From the NCBI RefSeq assembly GCF_004320535.1, contig NZ_SIHY01000001.1, positions 1,240,001 to 1,304,000 on the forward strand: a stretch of 64,000 nucleotides of DNA. The letters run 5' to 3'. Positions 46,324-55,603 of the stretch are shown here, piece after piece. The notes beneath the pieces are model-generated. The model saw only the letters and a list, made by a program, of their open reading frames with translations. It made no database searches and was not told the origin of the DNA. How positions within the stretch are numbered: the stretch's first letter is position 1; each line of letters starts with the position of its first letter. A program made the translations under genes and the position numbers. This DNA is from Arthrobacter sp. S41 (GTDB lineage Bacteria > Actinomycetota > Actinomycetes > Actinomycetales > Micrococcaceae).

Positions 46324-46659
46324 GTCGAAGCGTACGGTGACTCTTTGTCAGATATAGCAAGGTCGTAACTCTTGTCCGTTTACTCGGTGTGATCTCGATA
46401 ATTGCATCACGTCGAACTTTTGTTTGCAGTTTTCCGATTATTGCTCCTTATCGTCCCAACCCGACTGACTCAGCTCGCGACATCACCATAGGCTACAGTT
46501 CACCGCATTGCACCGGGACAATTCGATTGCCAGTTTATGGGCGAAAGCATTGGTGGACACAGTCAACAGTCTCGCAGCAGGTACATGACAGCGGTTGCTT
46601 CCGAACGCACGGCTAGCCACCCTCTCAGAAACTACCGCTGCCCTAAGCTCCGGAAGAAC
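46324..46659. other. Intergenic region at the right end of the island
   Basis: No gene, repeat or tRNA is visible. It separates the accessory island from the 3' end of tsaD. I find no integrase remnant and no clear terminator for either converging gene. Confidence 0.45.
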
Positions 46660-47739
46660 CTACTTATTGGCAGACAGAACAATCTGCGTCACCGGCTGCG
46701 AAGAATCGGTAGCAAAGTCCAGTCCCGAAGGAGCAACACCGTCAGCAACCAGCTGAGCTCCGAGCGCAGCAACCATTCCACCGTTGTCAGTGCAAAGGCT
46801 AAATGGTGGCACGACCAAGGTGAAGCCCGCAGAAGCGCAGCGAGCAGCAAGTAATTCTCGCAGTCGAGTGTTCGCTGCGACTCCCCCGCCCAGAAGTACA
46901 GTCTTCAAACCGTGCTCCTGCATTGCCCGGACAGCCTTAGACGTAATTACGTCAACAACTGCTTCTTGGAAGGAAGCGGCAATGTCAGCCACAGGGATAT
47001 CTTCACCGTTGGCTTCGAAGTGTTCTACACAGCGAGCCACTGCAGTCTTCAATCCAGAGAATGAGAAGTTATGGCGGTGCTTGCCTGGGTTCTCTTCGCT
47101 GCCTACAAACTTGGGCAGGGTCAATCCACGCGGGAATCGGAATGCCTTGCGGTCACCATCCTTGGCTGCCTTATCGATGGCAGGTCCACCCGGGTAGCCC
47201 AGACCTAGCAGTCGTGCGGTCTTGTCGTAAGCTTCGCCGGCAGCGTCATCAATGGTAGAGCCAAGTAGCTGCACATCATTGGTCAACGAGGTGACCTTCA
47301 AGATTTCAGTATGCCCACCCGAGACCAGCAAGGCACCGAAGGTTGGCGGAAGAATGGTCCCTTCAAGAACACCCACACCAACATGCGCCACCAAGTGGTT
47401 AATTCCATACAGTGGCTTGCCGGTAGCCAGTGCTAAGGCCTTGGCAGCCGAGACACCCACCATCAGCGCTCCAGCTAGCCCTGGGCCACTGGTTACGGCA
47501 ATAGCGTCAATGTCATCAAGAGTCAGCTCTGCGGTATCAAGAGCAGACTGCAGAGTTGGAACGAAGGCCTCAAGGTGTGCACGGGCAGCAATCTCAGGAA
47601 TCACTCCGCCAAAACGTACGTGCTCATCCATGGAGCTAGATACCGCATTGGCCAAGAGGCGATTACCACGCACAATGCCCACACCGGTTTCATCACATGA
47701 AGATTCAATGCCTAAAACAATTGGTTCGGTGGTGCTCAT
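46660..47739 (-). CDS. tsaD: tRNA N6-adenosine threonylcarbamoyltransferase TsaD
   Basis: A 359-residue Kae1/TsaD protein. It transfers the threonylcarbamoyl group to A37 of tRNAs that read ANN codons, giving t6A. It begins with [16 protein letters not shown], has the metal-binding [11 protein letters not shown] segment, and the ASKH-fold motifs [10 protein letters not shown] and [16 protein letters not shown]. Length is typical. It is the last gene of the operon alr-tsaE-tsaB-rimI-tsaD, overlapping rimI by four bases. The partner proteins TsaB and TsaE are encoded just upstream in the same operon; TsaC is not in this window. Confidence 0.97.
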   Translation of the reverse strand: MSTTEPIVLGIESSCDETGVGIVRGNRLLANAVSSSMDEHVRFGGVIPEIAARAHLEAFVPTLQSALDTAELTLDDIDAIAVTSGPGLAGALMVGVSAAKALALATGKPLYGINHLVAHVGVGVLEGTILPPTFGALLVSGGHTEILKVTSLTNDVQLLGSTIDDAAGEAYDKTARLLGLGYPGGPAIDKAAKDGDRKAFRFPRGLTLPKFVGSEENPGKHRHNFSFSGLKTAVARCVEHFEANGEDIPVADIAASFQEAVVDVITSKAVRAMQEHGLKTVLLGGGVAANTRLRELLAARCASAGFTLVVPPFSLCTDNGGMVAALGAQLVADGVAPSGLDFATDSSQPVTQIVLSANK

Positions 47740-48215
47740 GCTTTGTTGTCTTCCTCTTGTCCCTGCAGGGCATCCAATTGCAGTCTCATGATCAATGCGT
47801 CAACGCCACCTTTGTAGTAGCCCACACGTCGATGAATGGTTACGAATCCCATTGATTCATACAGTGCAATAGCTGTTGGATTATCAAAACGTACTTCCAG
47901 CATGACATCTAATGCGTTTCGTTCCTTAGCCGTCTCAACCAGCAGCGTTAGAAGTTTACGGCCAAGGCCCTGCCCTTGGAATTGCGGACTAATGGCAATG
48001 GTCTGGACGTCGCTGATAGGCAAGACGGTGCACAGCCCGGCGTAGCCAACAACTTTGCCTTCGCTCACGTAAACCCAGTAATTGCGAGTTTCGCTTTGTG
48101 CCAGTTCTGACTCAAAGGCAGCTAGTGGCCATGCATCTTCTGGGAACAGTTCAGTTTCTAGCTTGTGGACTTCAGGGATATCACTGACAGTCATCTCGCG
48201 AAGGGTCAGGCTCAT
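47736..48215 (-). CDS. rimI: Ribosomal-protein-alanine N-acetyltransferase RimI
   Basis: A 159-residue GNAT acetyltransferase that acetylates the N-terminal alanine of ribosomal protein S18 in known cases. The acetyl-CoA-binding motif is [16 protein letters not shown] (about residues 73-88), and the late [19 protein letters not shown] segment is typical for RimI. It is embedded in the tsa operon with four-base overlaps on both sides, the usual actinobacterial and firmicute arrangement. Confidence 0.93.
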   Translation of the reverse strand: MSLTLREMTVSDIPEVHKLETELFPEDAWPLAAFESELAQSETRNYWVYVSEGKVVGYAGLCTVLPISDVQTIAISPQFQGQGLGRKLLTLLVETAKERNALDVMLEVRFDNPTAIALYESMGFVTIHRRVGYYKGGVDALIMRLQLDALQGQEEDNKA

Positions 48216-48889
48216 GCTTTTGCCTGCTTCATGAATGCTGGGACCTGCGCGTCAGACTCACGCAAATACTGCGGCGCAGTATTGGACAGGTCTTTGCCCG
48301 CGGACAGATCTGCGATTCCCCGCTGGGCCAGATTGGCGGCATCTGCAATCCAGTCAAAGGACTGCTCTTGTGCTTTAGCGCCGGCTTCTTGAAGCTGCTC
48401 TTGGTACAGACCCGCGCCTACGCCGTAGACCGGCAGCGAGGGAAGTGTTGAGGCCGCAGCAACACGTGGTCCGTCAAGGATGTCACCGTTCTGTTTGTAC
48501 CGGGCCCAGTAGACTTCCTTGCGCCGCGCGTCCGAAGCAACGATAAATTCCTCAGGTACGTTTGCCTCTTGCTTCACGTGTTCGGCGAGCGCATGGAGGG
48601 ACATTACGCCATGCACCGGGACGTTCCATACAAATCCGAAGGTCCGCGCCGCAACAAGTCCCGCACGAAGTCCAGTATATGGACCGGGGCCAACGCCAAC
48701 GAAGATTCCGGCGAGATTCTTGCCTTCGTCATTGTTGTCAGTCAGTAGTTCTCGCACGTAGACAGCCAGTGTTTCAGTTTGGTCATTGCCCTTGGGTGAC
48801 GTTTTCTGGGCGATAACTGAACCAGTAGTGGAATCGACCAGTGCTACCGAGGTATGCGCAGAGGTATCGATGGACAGATAGTTAGGCAT
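48212..48889 (-). CDS. tsaB: tRNA t6A biosynthesis protein TsaB
   Basis: A 225-residue ASKH-fold protein that pairs with TsaD as a non-catalytic scaffold. It begins YLSIDTSAHTSVALVDS and carries GIFVGVGPGPYTGLRAGL, the TsaB signature. The C-terminal half is divergent, as usual. It overlaps tsaE upstream by eight bases and rimI downstream by four, consistent with coupled translation of the t6A set. Confidence 0.95.
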   Translation of the reverse strand: MPNYLSIDTSAHTSVALVDSTTGSVIAQKTSPKGNDQTETLAVYVRELLTDNNDEGKNLAGIFVGVGPGPYTGLRAGLVAARTFGFVWNVPVHGVMSLHALAEHVKQEANVPEEFIVASDARRKEVYWARYKQNGDILDGPRVAAASTLPSLPVYGVGAGLYQEQLQEAGAKAQEQSFDWIADAANLAQRGIADLSAGKDLSNTAPQYLRESDAQVPAFMKQAKA

Positions 48890-49460
48890 GCTTCTCTCCG
48901 GTGCGCTGCGCGTTGATAGCAGAGCGCAGGTTGTCTTTCAGCTGAGCAAAGTTTTCTGAGTCCCAGCGTGGGCCGATGGCTTTGAGCGTGAACTCTCTAG
49001 GTTCATCCACTTCTTCTTCGGATTCTTCCCACGGATTCTCTACGGCTGCGGTATTGACCTCACGGTCCAGGGTGATTTCTAACCGAGAGTCAGTTAGGTG
49101 CTCCACTTTGCCAAGACCCCATTCAACAACGGTGACTGATTCAGCCAAGGTGGATTCTAAGTCTAGGGTGTCCACGTCATTCTGGTCCTTCAGTCGATAG
49201 GCATCAACATGAATCAGCGTCGGTCCCTCACCCAACGACGGGTGCTGACGAGCCAAGACAAAAGTCGGAGAGATGATTCCTTCGCGAACATTTAGCCCGA
49301 TACCCAACGACTGGGTGAGTGTGGTCTTCCCTGCACCTAAAGCGCCAGTAAGGATCACAAGGTCACCAGCGATCAGCTGCTCCCCCAGTGCCTGTCCCAG
49401 AGCTTCAGTGTGAGCCAGGTCAGTCAGCTGGCAGGTAAATTCCTGATTGGCCTTACTCAC
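48882..49460 (-). CDS. tsaE: tRNA t6A biosynthesis ATPase TsaE
   Basis: A 192-residue P-loop ATPase that drives turnover of the TsaB-TsaD complex. Walker A is GALGAGKTTLTQSLG, followed by ISPTFVLARQH and the HVDAYRL segment. I place the start at the GTG at 49460, which overlaps the alr stop by eight bases (GTGAGTAA); an upstream ATG at 49529 would run far into alr. The acidic insert WEESEEEVDEPRE near the C-terminus is longer than in short TsaE proteins but common in actinobacteria. Confidence 0.92.
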   Translation of the reverse strand: MSKANQEFTCQLTDLAHTEALGQALGEQLIAGDLVILTGALGAGKTTLTQSLGIGLNVREGIISPTFVLARQHPSLGEGPTLIHVDAYRLKDQNDVDTLDLESTLAESVTVVEWGLGKVEHLTDSRLEITLDREVNTAAVENPWEESEEEVDEPREFTLKAIGPRWDSENFAQLKDNLRSAINAQRTGEKHA

Positions 49461-50622
49461 CAGCTTCACCCCAGCTACCTTCAACGTAGTAGCGAGGTAC
49501 GCGTGGGGAGACCCGAGTGACAACTTCATAATTAATGGTGTTAGCTGCGTGTGCCCAGGTGTTCACCGATTGTCCGCCCTCGCCGAAGATAATGGCTTCT
49601 GCCCCCAAGAAATCGTCTGGATCAATGTCTGCTCCGAGATCGATAACGCACTGATCCATGGCAATACGCCCCCGTACTGGATAGCTACGACCTTTGACGG
49701 TGACGGGTGCTCCGGTAGCAATGCGTGGCAAGCCATCCGCATAGCCCATGGGAATTAGACCGAGGTAGGTCTCACCTTCGGTCTTATAATTCAATCCGTA
49801 GGAGACTCCTTGACCGGCGTGTACCTTTTTCACGTTGGCTACGCGGGTGACCACCTTCATTGCTGGTCGCAGTCCCAAACTCTCGGGTGAATCACTCTCA
49901 AAAGGACTCAGGCCATACAGTCCAAGGCCTAAGCGCACCATGTCGTGGTGTGCATCTGGGCGCGAGAGGATGGCAGGAGTATTGGCAATGTGGCGGACTT
50001 CTAGATCAAATCCGGCTGCTTCGACCATCTCAATAGCTTTGCTAAACAGGGCTAGCTGTTCATCGGTTTCTGGGCGCTCTGGTTCATCTGCCACCGCGAG
50101 GTGAGAGAACAGTCCAACGACGCGAAGCAATCCTTCTTCCTGGAAAGCGTTGGCGCGATTGAGCAGATCCGGGAACGCGTCCATAGTGGATCCGTTACGT
50201 CCCAGTCCGGTGTCAATCTTCAGATGAATACGTGCTGGGGTTTGTACGCAGCGTGCAGCGACAGCGACGCGTTCTAGTTCCCAGCCGGAGACACCAAGAT
50301 CAAGACCGGCAGCAATGGCGGCTTTAAATGGTGTGTCTTCGGTGTGGAGCCAAGCAAGGATTGGCGCTTCGAGTCCCGCTTCGCGTAAAACCAGGGCCTC
50401 AGTGACGTGGGCACAGCCAAGCCAGCTTGCCCCACCGTCGACTGCTGCTTTGGCTACTGGGATAGCGCCGTGGCCGTAGGCGTCTGCTTTAACAACGGCC
50501 ATCACTGCTGCTGGAGCTACTACGTCAGAGATTTGCTTGACGTTGTTACGGATAGCCGACAAGTCAATAATTGCTCGGCGTTCAAATCCGTTGCTCTGCG
50601 CATTCTCGGTACTAGTTGTCAC
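49453..50622 (-). CDS. alr: Alanine racemase
   Basis: A PLP-dependent enzyme that makes D-alanine for peptidoglycan. The PLP lysine lies in AVVKADAYGHGA, and the second catalytic residue (Tyr) is in VSYGLNY. The C-terminal beta-domain with RIAMDQCVIDLG is present. I choose the GTG at 50622 (389 residues, GAAGAAAG upstream). Longer in-frame GTG starts exist at 50652 and 50712, but 50712 would leave only 19 bases to the hairpin at 50732 for a promoter. It is the first gene of the operon that continues with tsaE, tsaB, rimI and tsaD. Confidence 0.93.
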   Translation of the reverse strand: MTTSTENAQSNGFERRAIIDLSAIRNNVKQISDVVAPAAVMAVVKADAYGHGAIPVAKAAVDGGASWLGCAHVTEALVLREAGLEAPILAWLHTEDTPFKAAIAAGLDLGVSGWELERVAVAARCVQTPARIHLKIDTGLGRNGSTMDAFPDLLNRANAFQEEGLLRVVGLFSHLAVADEPERPETDEQLALFSKAIEMVEAAGFDLEVRHIANTPAILSRPDAHHDMVRLGLGLYGLSPFESDSPESLGLRPAMKVVTRVANVKKVHAGQGVSYGLNYKTEGETYLGLIPMGYADGLPRIATGAPVTVKGRSYPVRGRIAMDQCVIDLGADIDPDDFLGAEAIIFGEGGQSVNTWAHAANTINYEVVTRVSPRVPRYYVEGSWGEAGE

Positions 50623-50731
50623 GTTGCTTTCTTCAAGCGCTTCAGAGTTCACGTATATATCTTCCCACTTTTCCCTCTGGGTTGCTGTGATGTCTCTTGC
50701 GCAGTACAGCACATTGATGAGTTAAAGCTAG

Positions 50732-50775
50732 AAGGGACGGATTGAAGCATCTGTTGATGCTTCAATCCGTCCCTT
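50732..50775 (-). terminator. Terminator of mscL, 20-bp stem
   Basis: Bases 50732-50751 pair perfectly with 50756-50775 around a TGTT loop. The hairpin lies between the mscL stop and the alr operon, both read leftward, so it insulates the two. Confidence 0.85.
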
Positions 50776-50797
50776 AGGAAACGGTTGCGTGGATCGT

Positions 50798-51196
50798 TTA
50801 GCGCAGGTTCTTCAGTTCGTCGCGAATCTGCTCCAGGATAGCCAGCTGTGGGTCTGGCTCTTCCTCGACCTCTTCTTCGGTCAGGCCTCGACGAGCTGCG
50901 AGCTTTTCATTGACCTTCTGCATTGGCAGTACCAATGCGAAGTAAACAGCAGCAGCGATCAGCAGGAAGTTAACAAGTGCGGTCAGGAAGACACCAAACT
51001 TGATGTCAACACCGTTGATGTTCAGCAGCAGGAAGCTGTCGAAGTTTGGGGAGCCCACCAATGCAGCGATAAGCGGCATCAGAATGTTGTCAACAAGGGC
51101 GGTAACTACGGCGCCGAAGGCAGCGCCGATCACAACAGCAACGGCCAGATCGACAACGTTGCCCTTCATAATAAAATCGCGGAAACCTTTAAGCAT
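50798..51196 (-). CDS. mscL: Large-conductance mechanosensitive channel MscL
   Basis: A 132-residue membrane channel that opens under high membrane tension to release solutes after osmotic downshock. It begins MLKGFRDFIMKGNVVDLAVA, with the conserved gate-lining helix VVIGAAFGAVVTALVDN, a second helix VNFLLIAAAVYFAL, and a charged C-terminal bundle ending in IRDELKNL. I take the ATG at 51196 rather than 51211 because family members start MLKGF and because TATGCT lies six bases upstream (complement of 51203-51208), as in other leaderless genes of the window. It is monocistronic. Confidence 0.95.
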   Translation of the reverse strand: MLKGFRDFIMKGNVVDLAVAVVIGAAFGAVVTALVDNILMPLIAALVGSPNFDSFLLLNINGVDIKFGVFLTALVNFLLIAAAVYFALVLPMQKVNEKLAARRGLTEEEVEEEPDPQLAILEQIRDELKNLR

Positions 51197-51318
51197 GTTT
51201 AGAGCATACACAGGAGTAGCACAGGATCAAGTGCAAATCTCCAGATGAAATCGATTAATTCGGCAAACTCTCAGGTTACGCTTCCCGCGCGTATATTCTC
51301 CATCCGAATAATTTCAGG

Positions 51319-52296
51319 CTAAATTTTGCGCAAAAGCATACGTCGCACCGAGTGATCCGCGGATTTGCGCAGAACTAGCTGGGCGCGCCCGCGAGTAGGC
51401 AAGACATTTTCTTTCAAATTTGGCTCATTGATCCGTTTCCAGATTCCATGAGCTGTCTCACGCGCCTCGTCGTCGGTCAGCAGCGAGTACTTGTGGAAGT
51501 AGCTGGCCGGATCCGCGAAGGCACCGGAACGCAGACGCATGAAGCGGTTGATGTACCACTCTTCAATGTTGCTGGTGCGGGCATCAACGTAAACGGAGAA
51601 ATCAAAGAAGTCACTCAGCGCTAGACCCACCGTTCCATCGGAACGGGTACGTGCCGGCTGCAACACGTTCAGGCCTTCAACAATCAAAACCTGCGGGCGG
51701 CGAACTACGTTGCGCTCCCCCGGGATGATGTCATAAGTCAGGTGTGAATACACCGGCGTACTAACTTCAGGCACACCCGACTTCACGGCTGAGACAAACC
51801 TCAGCAACGCGCGACGGTCATAAGACTCAGGGAAACCCTTGCGGTGCATGATCCCACGGCGTTCAAGCTCTGCGTTGGGGTACAGGAATCCGTCAGTGGT
51901 AATCAATTGAACGTCAGGAGTCTGTGGCCAGCGGCGCAGCATTTCCTGCAACACGCGAGCGGTGGTTGATTTACCTACAGCTACAGAGCCAGCCACACCA
52001 ATAACAAATGGAGTGCGCGTGGTCTGTTCACCAAGGAATGTAGTTGTTGCCTGATGAGTCGCTCCGGCGCCTTCGACGTAGAGATACAACAGGCGGCTCA
52101 GGGGCAGGTAGACGTCCCGGACCTCTTGGAGGTCCAGTTCATCACCAAGGCCACGAAGCCGTTCAATGTCAGCAATGTTTAGTGGCTGTTCCATCTGGTC
52201 AGACAGCCGCGCCCAGGTCTCGCGCTCAAGATCAACAAAAGGCGAGATGGGTGTTTCAAGTGTTCCGTGTGGTTCCACGAGGTCAAATTCTGCCAA
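51319..52296 (-). CDS. coaA: Type I pantothenate kinase CoaA
   Basis: A 325-residue kinase that phosphorylates pantothenate, the first step of coenzyme A synthesis. The P-loop is [16 protein letters not shown] (about residues 98-113), followed by TTDGFLYPN and the [11 protein letters not shown] segment, all typical of the bacterial PanK-I family. The start appears to be a TTG at 52296 with no good ribosome site, so the exact N-terminus is uncertain. It is divergent from glmS and not cotranscribed with mscL, from which it is separated by about 120 bases. Confidence 0.95.
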   Translation of the reverse strand: MAEFDLVEPHGTLETPISPFVDLERETWARLSDQMEQPLNIADIERLRGLGDELDLQEVRDVYLPLSRLLYLYVEGAGATHQATTTFLGEQTTRTPFVIGVAGSVAVGKSTTARVLQEMLRRWPQTPDVQLITTDGFLYPNAELERRGIMHRKGFPESYDRRALLRFVSAVKSGVPEVSTPVYSHLTYDIIPGERNVVRRPQVLIVEGLNVLQPARTRSDGTVGLALSDFFDFSVYVDARTSNIEEWYINRFMRLRSGAFADPASYFHKYSLLTDDEARETAHGIWKRINEPNLKENVLPTRGRAQLVLRKSADHSVRRMLLRKI

Positions 52297-52445
52297 GAAT
52301 ATGCTCTACATCCCAATTAAGGGGTCGCACTACCAACTTGCTGGACCTGTATTTCTTACTGCTAGTGGCAGATCCCATAGCAATTATTGAGTGCTCAAAC
52401 ACGAATATTCCCATCGAAAGGGTTTGACCCGGTAAGATTTTGCTC

Positions 52446-54317
52446 ATGTGCGGAATTGTTGGATATGCAGGAACCTCGAGCCGAGTTGTCGACCACGACG
52501 CCCTCGACGTTCTAATTGAAGGTTTGCGTCGATTGGAATACCGCGGTTACGACTCGGCTGGTGTCGCAGTTGTTGCCGATGGCGCTATTCATTCTCGGAA
52601 GAAGGCCGGCAAGCTGGCTAACCTCGAAAATGAAATTGCTGAAGCTCCATTGCCTAAGTCAATGACTGGCATTGGACACACGCGTTGGGCAACCCACGGT
52701 GGGCCGAGTGATGGCAACGCCCACCCACACCTAGCCGATGGTGGCAAGCTCGCCATGATCCACAACGGAATTATTGAGAACTTCGCCGGAATCAAGGCTG
52801 AACTGGTTGCCGAAGGCGCCACGTTCCTTTCTGAAACCGACACCGAAGTAGCAGCTGCCCTGCTGGGTAAGCTCTACACCACTGAAGCAGCAGGCGACTT
52901 GACCCTTGCCATGCAGCTTGCAGTAGCCCGCCTTGAAGGTGCCTTCACCTTGTTGGCAGTCCACGAGGACCACCCAGGTGTTGTTGTGGCTGCGCGCCGT
53001 AACTCGCCATTGGTTCTTGGCTTGGGCGACGGGGAGAACTTCCTCGGTTCAGACGTTTCCGGCTTCATCGACTTCACCCGTCGTGCTGTGGAACTGGGCC
53101 AGGACCAGATTGTCACCATTACCCCAGATACTCACACCATTACAGACTTCCAGGGCAACCCTGCTGAAGGTAAAGAATTCACCGTTGACTGGGATGCAGC
53201 CAGCGCTGAAAAGGGCGGCTTCGCCTCTTTCATGGAAAAAGAAATCTATGACCAGCCTGCCGCTGTGGCAGATACCCTCTTGGGACGTTCAGACGCTAAT
53301 GGCCGTCTAACCCTTGATGAGTTGCGTATCTCTCCAGAGGAACTGGCTAAGATTTCCAAGATTGTTGTTCTTGCCTGCGGTACCAGCGCTTACGCCGGTT
53401 CTGTAGCTAAGTACGCAATTGAGTCTTGGTGCCGAATCCCAGTTGAGGTAGAGCTCTCCCACGAGTTCCGCTACCGCGAACCAATCGTTGACGAGAACAC
53501 CCTGATTGTTTCCATCTCCCAGTCCGGCGAGACCATGGATACTCTGATGGCTGTTCGTTACGCCAAGGAACAGGGCGCTAAGACCCTGTCCATCTGTAAC
53601 ACCAACGGGTCCACCATCCCACGTGAATCCGATGCAGCGCTGTACACCCACGCTGGTCCGGAAATCGCAGTGGCTTCCACCAAGGCATTCTTGGCTCAGA
53701 TCACCGCAACCTACCTGCTGGGCCTGTACTTGGCACAGTTGCGCGGCAACCTGTTCCAGGGTCAGATCAAGGACATCCTTGCTGACCTCGGCAAGATCCC
53801 TGCCAAGATCCAGGACATCCTGGACCGCGGCGAAGAGATCAAGTCTGTTGCACGCAAGATGGCACAGGTTCCATCGGTATTGTTCCTGGGTCGCCACGTT
53901 GGCTACCCAGTAGCAATGGAAGGCGCCTTGAAGCTCAAGGAAATCGCCTACATCCACGCTGAAGGTTTCGCCGCCGGCGAGCTGAAGCACGGACCGATCG
54001 CCCTGATCGAGCAGGACCAGCCGGTCTTCGTGGTGGTTCCTTCCCCACGTGGCCGCGACTCCCTGCACTCCAAGGTTGTCTCCAACATCCAGGAAGTTCG
54101 CGCCCGTGGCGCTAACACCTTGGTTATCGCGGAGTCCGGCGATGAGGACGTACGCGCATATGCAGAGTTCGTCTTCTACGTACCGGAGACCCCAACCCTG
54201 CTGATGCCACTGTTGACCACCGTTCCACTGCAGCTGTTCGCTTGCGAGCTAGCTTCGGCAAAGGGCTACGACGTTGATCAGCCACGTAACTTGGCTAAGT
54301 CGGTAACCGTGGAGTAA
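52446..54317 (+). CDS. glmS: Glutamine-fructose-6-phosphate aminotransferase (isomerizing) GlmS
   Basis: A 623-residue enzyme that makes glucosamine-6-phosphate for cell-wall synthesis from fructose-6-phosphate and glutamine. The mature protein starts at CGIVGYAG, with Cys2 as the amidotransferase nucleophile, so the ATG at 52446 is correct and an upstream TTG at 52440 is not. The N-terminal glutaminase domain (GHTRWATHGGPSDGNAHPH) is followed by two SIS isomerase domains (VLACGTSAYAG, SISQSGETMDTLMAV). TAAGAT (52433-52438) lies seven bases before the start, suggesting a leaderless mRNA; no glmS ribozyme is present. Confidence 0.97.
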   Translation: MCGIVGYAGTSSRVVDHDALDVLIEGLRRLEYRGYDSAGVAVVADGAIHSRKKAGKLANLENEIAEAPLPKSMTGIGHTRWATHGGPSDGNAHPHLADGGKLAMIHNGIIENFAGIKAELVAEGATFLSETDTEVAAALLGKLYTTEAAGDLTLAMQLAVARLEGAFTLLAVHEDHPGVVVAARRNSPLVLGLGDGENFLGSDVSGFIDFTRRAVELGQDQIVTITPDTHTITDFQGNPAEGKEFTVDWDAASAEKGGFASFMEKEIYDQPAAVADTLLGRSDANGRLTLDELRISPEELAKISKIVVLACGTSAYAGSVAKYAIESWCRIPVEVELSHEFRYREPIVDENTLIVSISQSGETMDTLMAVRYAKEQGAKTLSICNTNGSTIPRESDAALYTHAGPEIAVASTKAFLAQITATYLLGLYLAQLRGNLFQGQIKDILADLGKIPAKIQDILDRGEEIKSVARKMAQVPSVLFLGRHVGYPVAMEGALKLKEIAYIHAEGFAAGELKHGPIALIEQDQPVFVVVPSPRGRDSLHSKVVSNIQEVRARGANTLVIAESGDEDVRAYAEFVFYVPETPTLLMPLLTTVPLQLFACELASAKGYDVDQPRNLAKSVTVE

Positions 54318-54335
54318 TCCACGCACCATCCCACG

Positions 54336-54370
54336 CGAAAGGTCCACACCATCTTGGTGTGGACTTTTCG
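54336..54370 (+). terminator. Terminator after glmS
   Basis: Bases 54336-54351 pair with 54355-54370 around a three-base loop, with one G-T pair. It separates glmS from the converging HPr gene. Confidence 0.8.
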
Positions 54371-54401
54371 CTGTTAACTCACAATTCTCGAAGCGATACT
54401 T

Positions 54402-54680
54402 CTAGCTGGCGTCGTGGTCAGTTTCGAGAACTGAGGCCAACGTTTCGAGAGCTTCTGCGGCACCGGCATCTTCGCTGCGTAGCACCACTACTTCCCCGTG
54501 CTCAGCGCCCAATCCCATCAGCGTCAGAATGCTGCTGGCATCCCCGGCGTCTTCAGCTGGTTCGCCTTCGCGGGCAATGGTGATTTCGAAATCATAGTCG
54601 CTGGCGGCCTCTGCGAAGATCGCGGCAGGGCGTGCGTGCAAACCGACTCGACTGCCGATGGTGGCGGTACGTTCAATCAT
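54402..54680 (-). CDS. ptsH: Phosphocarrier protein HPr
   Basis: A 92-residue phosphocarrier of the PTS. His15 in GLHARPAA accepts phosphate from enzyme I and passes it to sugar-specific IIA domains, here most likely that of the mannitol transporter encoded 1 kb away. The second family site, DASSILTLMGLG, holds the serines equivalent to Ser46. AAGGA lies just upstream of the ATG. It is divergent from the TetR gene, and the 129-base space between them contains palindromes. Confidence 0.95.
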   Translation of the reverse strand: MIERTATIGSRVGLHARPAAIFAEAASDYDFEITIAREGEPAEDAGDASSILTLMGLGAEHGEVVVLRSEDAGAAEALETLASVLETDHDAS

Positions 54681-54748
54681 CTTTTTCCTTTGATCGTTAG
54701 TTGATTTTCAAAGACATCTCAGCCTTGAATCAACCGGTGGCTATTTAG

Positions 54749-54766
54749 CACGTGAGCGCTCATGTG
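54749..54766. promoter_or_regulatory. Near-perfect 18-bp palindrome between ptsH and the TetR gene
   Basis: CACGTGAGC and GCTCATGTG differ from perfect symmetry at one pair. A second AGCGCT-centred, looser repeat lies about 20 bases to the right, next to the TAGGGT box (54797-54802) of the TetR gene. It is a candidate operator for the TetR protein or for coordinated control of both genes. Confidence 0.5.
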
Positions 54767-54809
54767 ATTCACTTCATATAACAGCGCTATAAGTGGTAGG
54801 GTAACGCGT

Positions 54810-55532
54810 ATGGGTTCCAATGACCAGTTGCCACCAAAAACTCGCCTGCTGCAAGCTGCTACCGAGTTGCTCGCCAACGCAGGCAGCGAGCCGGTGTCGA
54901 CTCGGCAAATCACCAAACTCGCCGGTGTAACCGCACCAACGCTTTACCACCACTTCAAAGACAAGGAAGGACTATTTGATGCAGTAGTCACCGCCGGATT
55001 CGAAGAGTACCTTGCAGGCGAGAGAGCCCTCGATATTGGTTCCAATCCCATCGAAGACATCCGTCGCCTCTGGGACGGCCACGTCCAGTTTGGCCTTGAT
55101 AAAACAAATCTTTATTTAGTGATGTTTGGCAATATTCGCCCAGAGAGCCGTCCGGCAATCGTGGCGGAAGCTGAACAGCTGGTGGCAGACCGGTTGAACC
55201 GTGCAGCCATAGCAGGAGAGTTGAAAGTCCCACCGCGAGAGGCCGCACGCAGCATCATGGCCGCCAACGTTGGTGTGACTTTAATGCTGATCGCCGAGTC
55301 AGCCGAACGAAGAAATTTGGAGTTGTCCACGATGACGCGGGACTCCATGATTCAGGCAGTGTTCAATGAAGAAGCCCACGCCCAGTTCTCCGAACCCACC
55401 AATCAATCTTCCGTCGTGGTTGCCGCCATTGCTTTGAATGCGGCGCTGCAGTCCTCTAGCTCTAGTGAGTTATCCAGCTCAGAACTTGAGCTGTTCTTGG
55501 AATGGCTTCACAGGATCTCGGCCTCCAGATAG
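54810..55532 (+). CDS. TetR-family transcriptional regulator
   Basis: A 240-residue regulator. The N-terminal helix-turn-helix is STRQITKLAGVTAPTLYHHFKD (about residues 31-52), followed by a helical ligand-binding domain and a Ser-rich C-terminal end. Its location between ptsH and mtlA, 71 bases before mtlA on the same strand, suggests that it controls PTS genes or mannitol uptake, which would be unusual since mannitol operons are more often run by MtlR or DeoR-type proteins. TAGGGT lies seven bases before the ATG and no Shine-Dalgarno is visible, so the mRNA is probably leaderless. Confidence 0.85.
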   Translation: MGSNDQLPPKTRLLQAATELLANAGSEPVSTRQITKLAGVTAPTLYHHFKDKEGLFDAVVTAGFEEYLAGERALDIGSNPIEDIRRLWDGHVQFGLDKTNLYLVMFGNIRPESRPAIVAEAEQLVADRLNRAAIAGELKVPPREAARSIMAANVGVTLMLIAESAERRNLELSTMTRDSMIQAVFNEEAHAQFSEPTNQSSVVVAAIALNAALQSSSSSELSSSELELFLEWLHRISASR

Positions 55533-55603
55533 CCTCGAAGTCCCACGACCACCCATCATCTCCAGACCTACTACCGCCTACGGGCACATTCTTAGGATTA
55601 GTC

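Noticed and set aside
52380-52445. glmS ribozyme upstream of glmS
   Set aside because: The leader appears to be absent (TANNNT seven bases before the start), and no ribozyme core can be made out.
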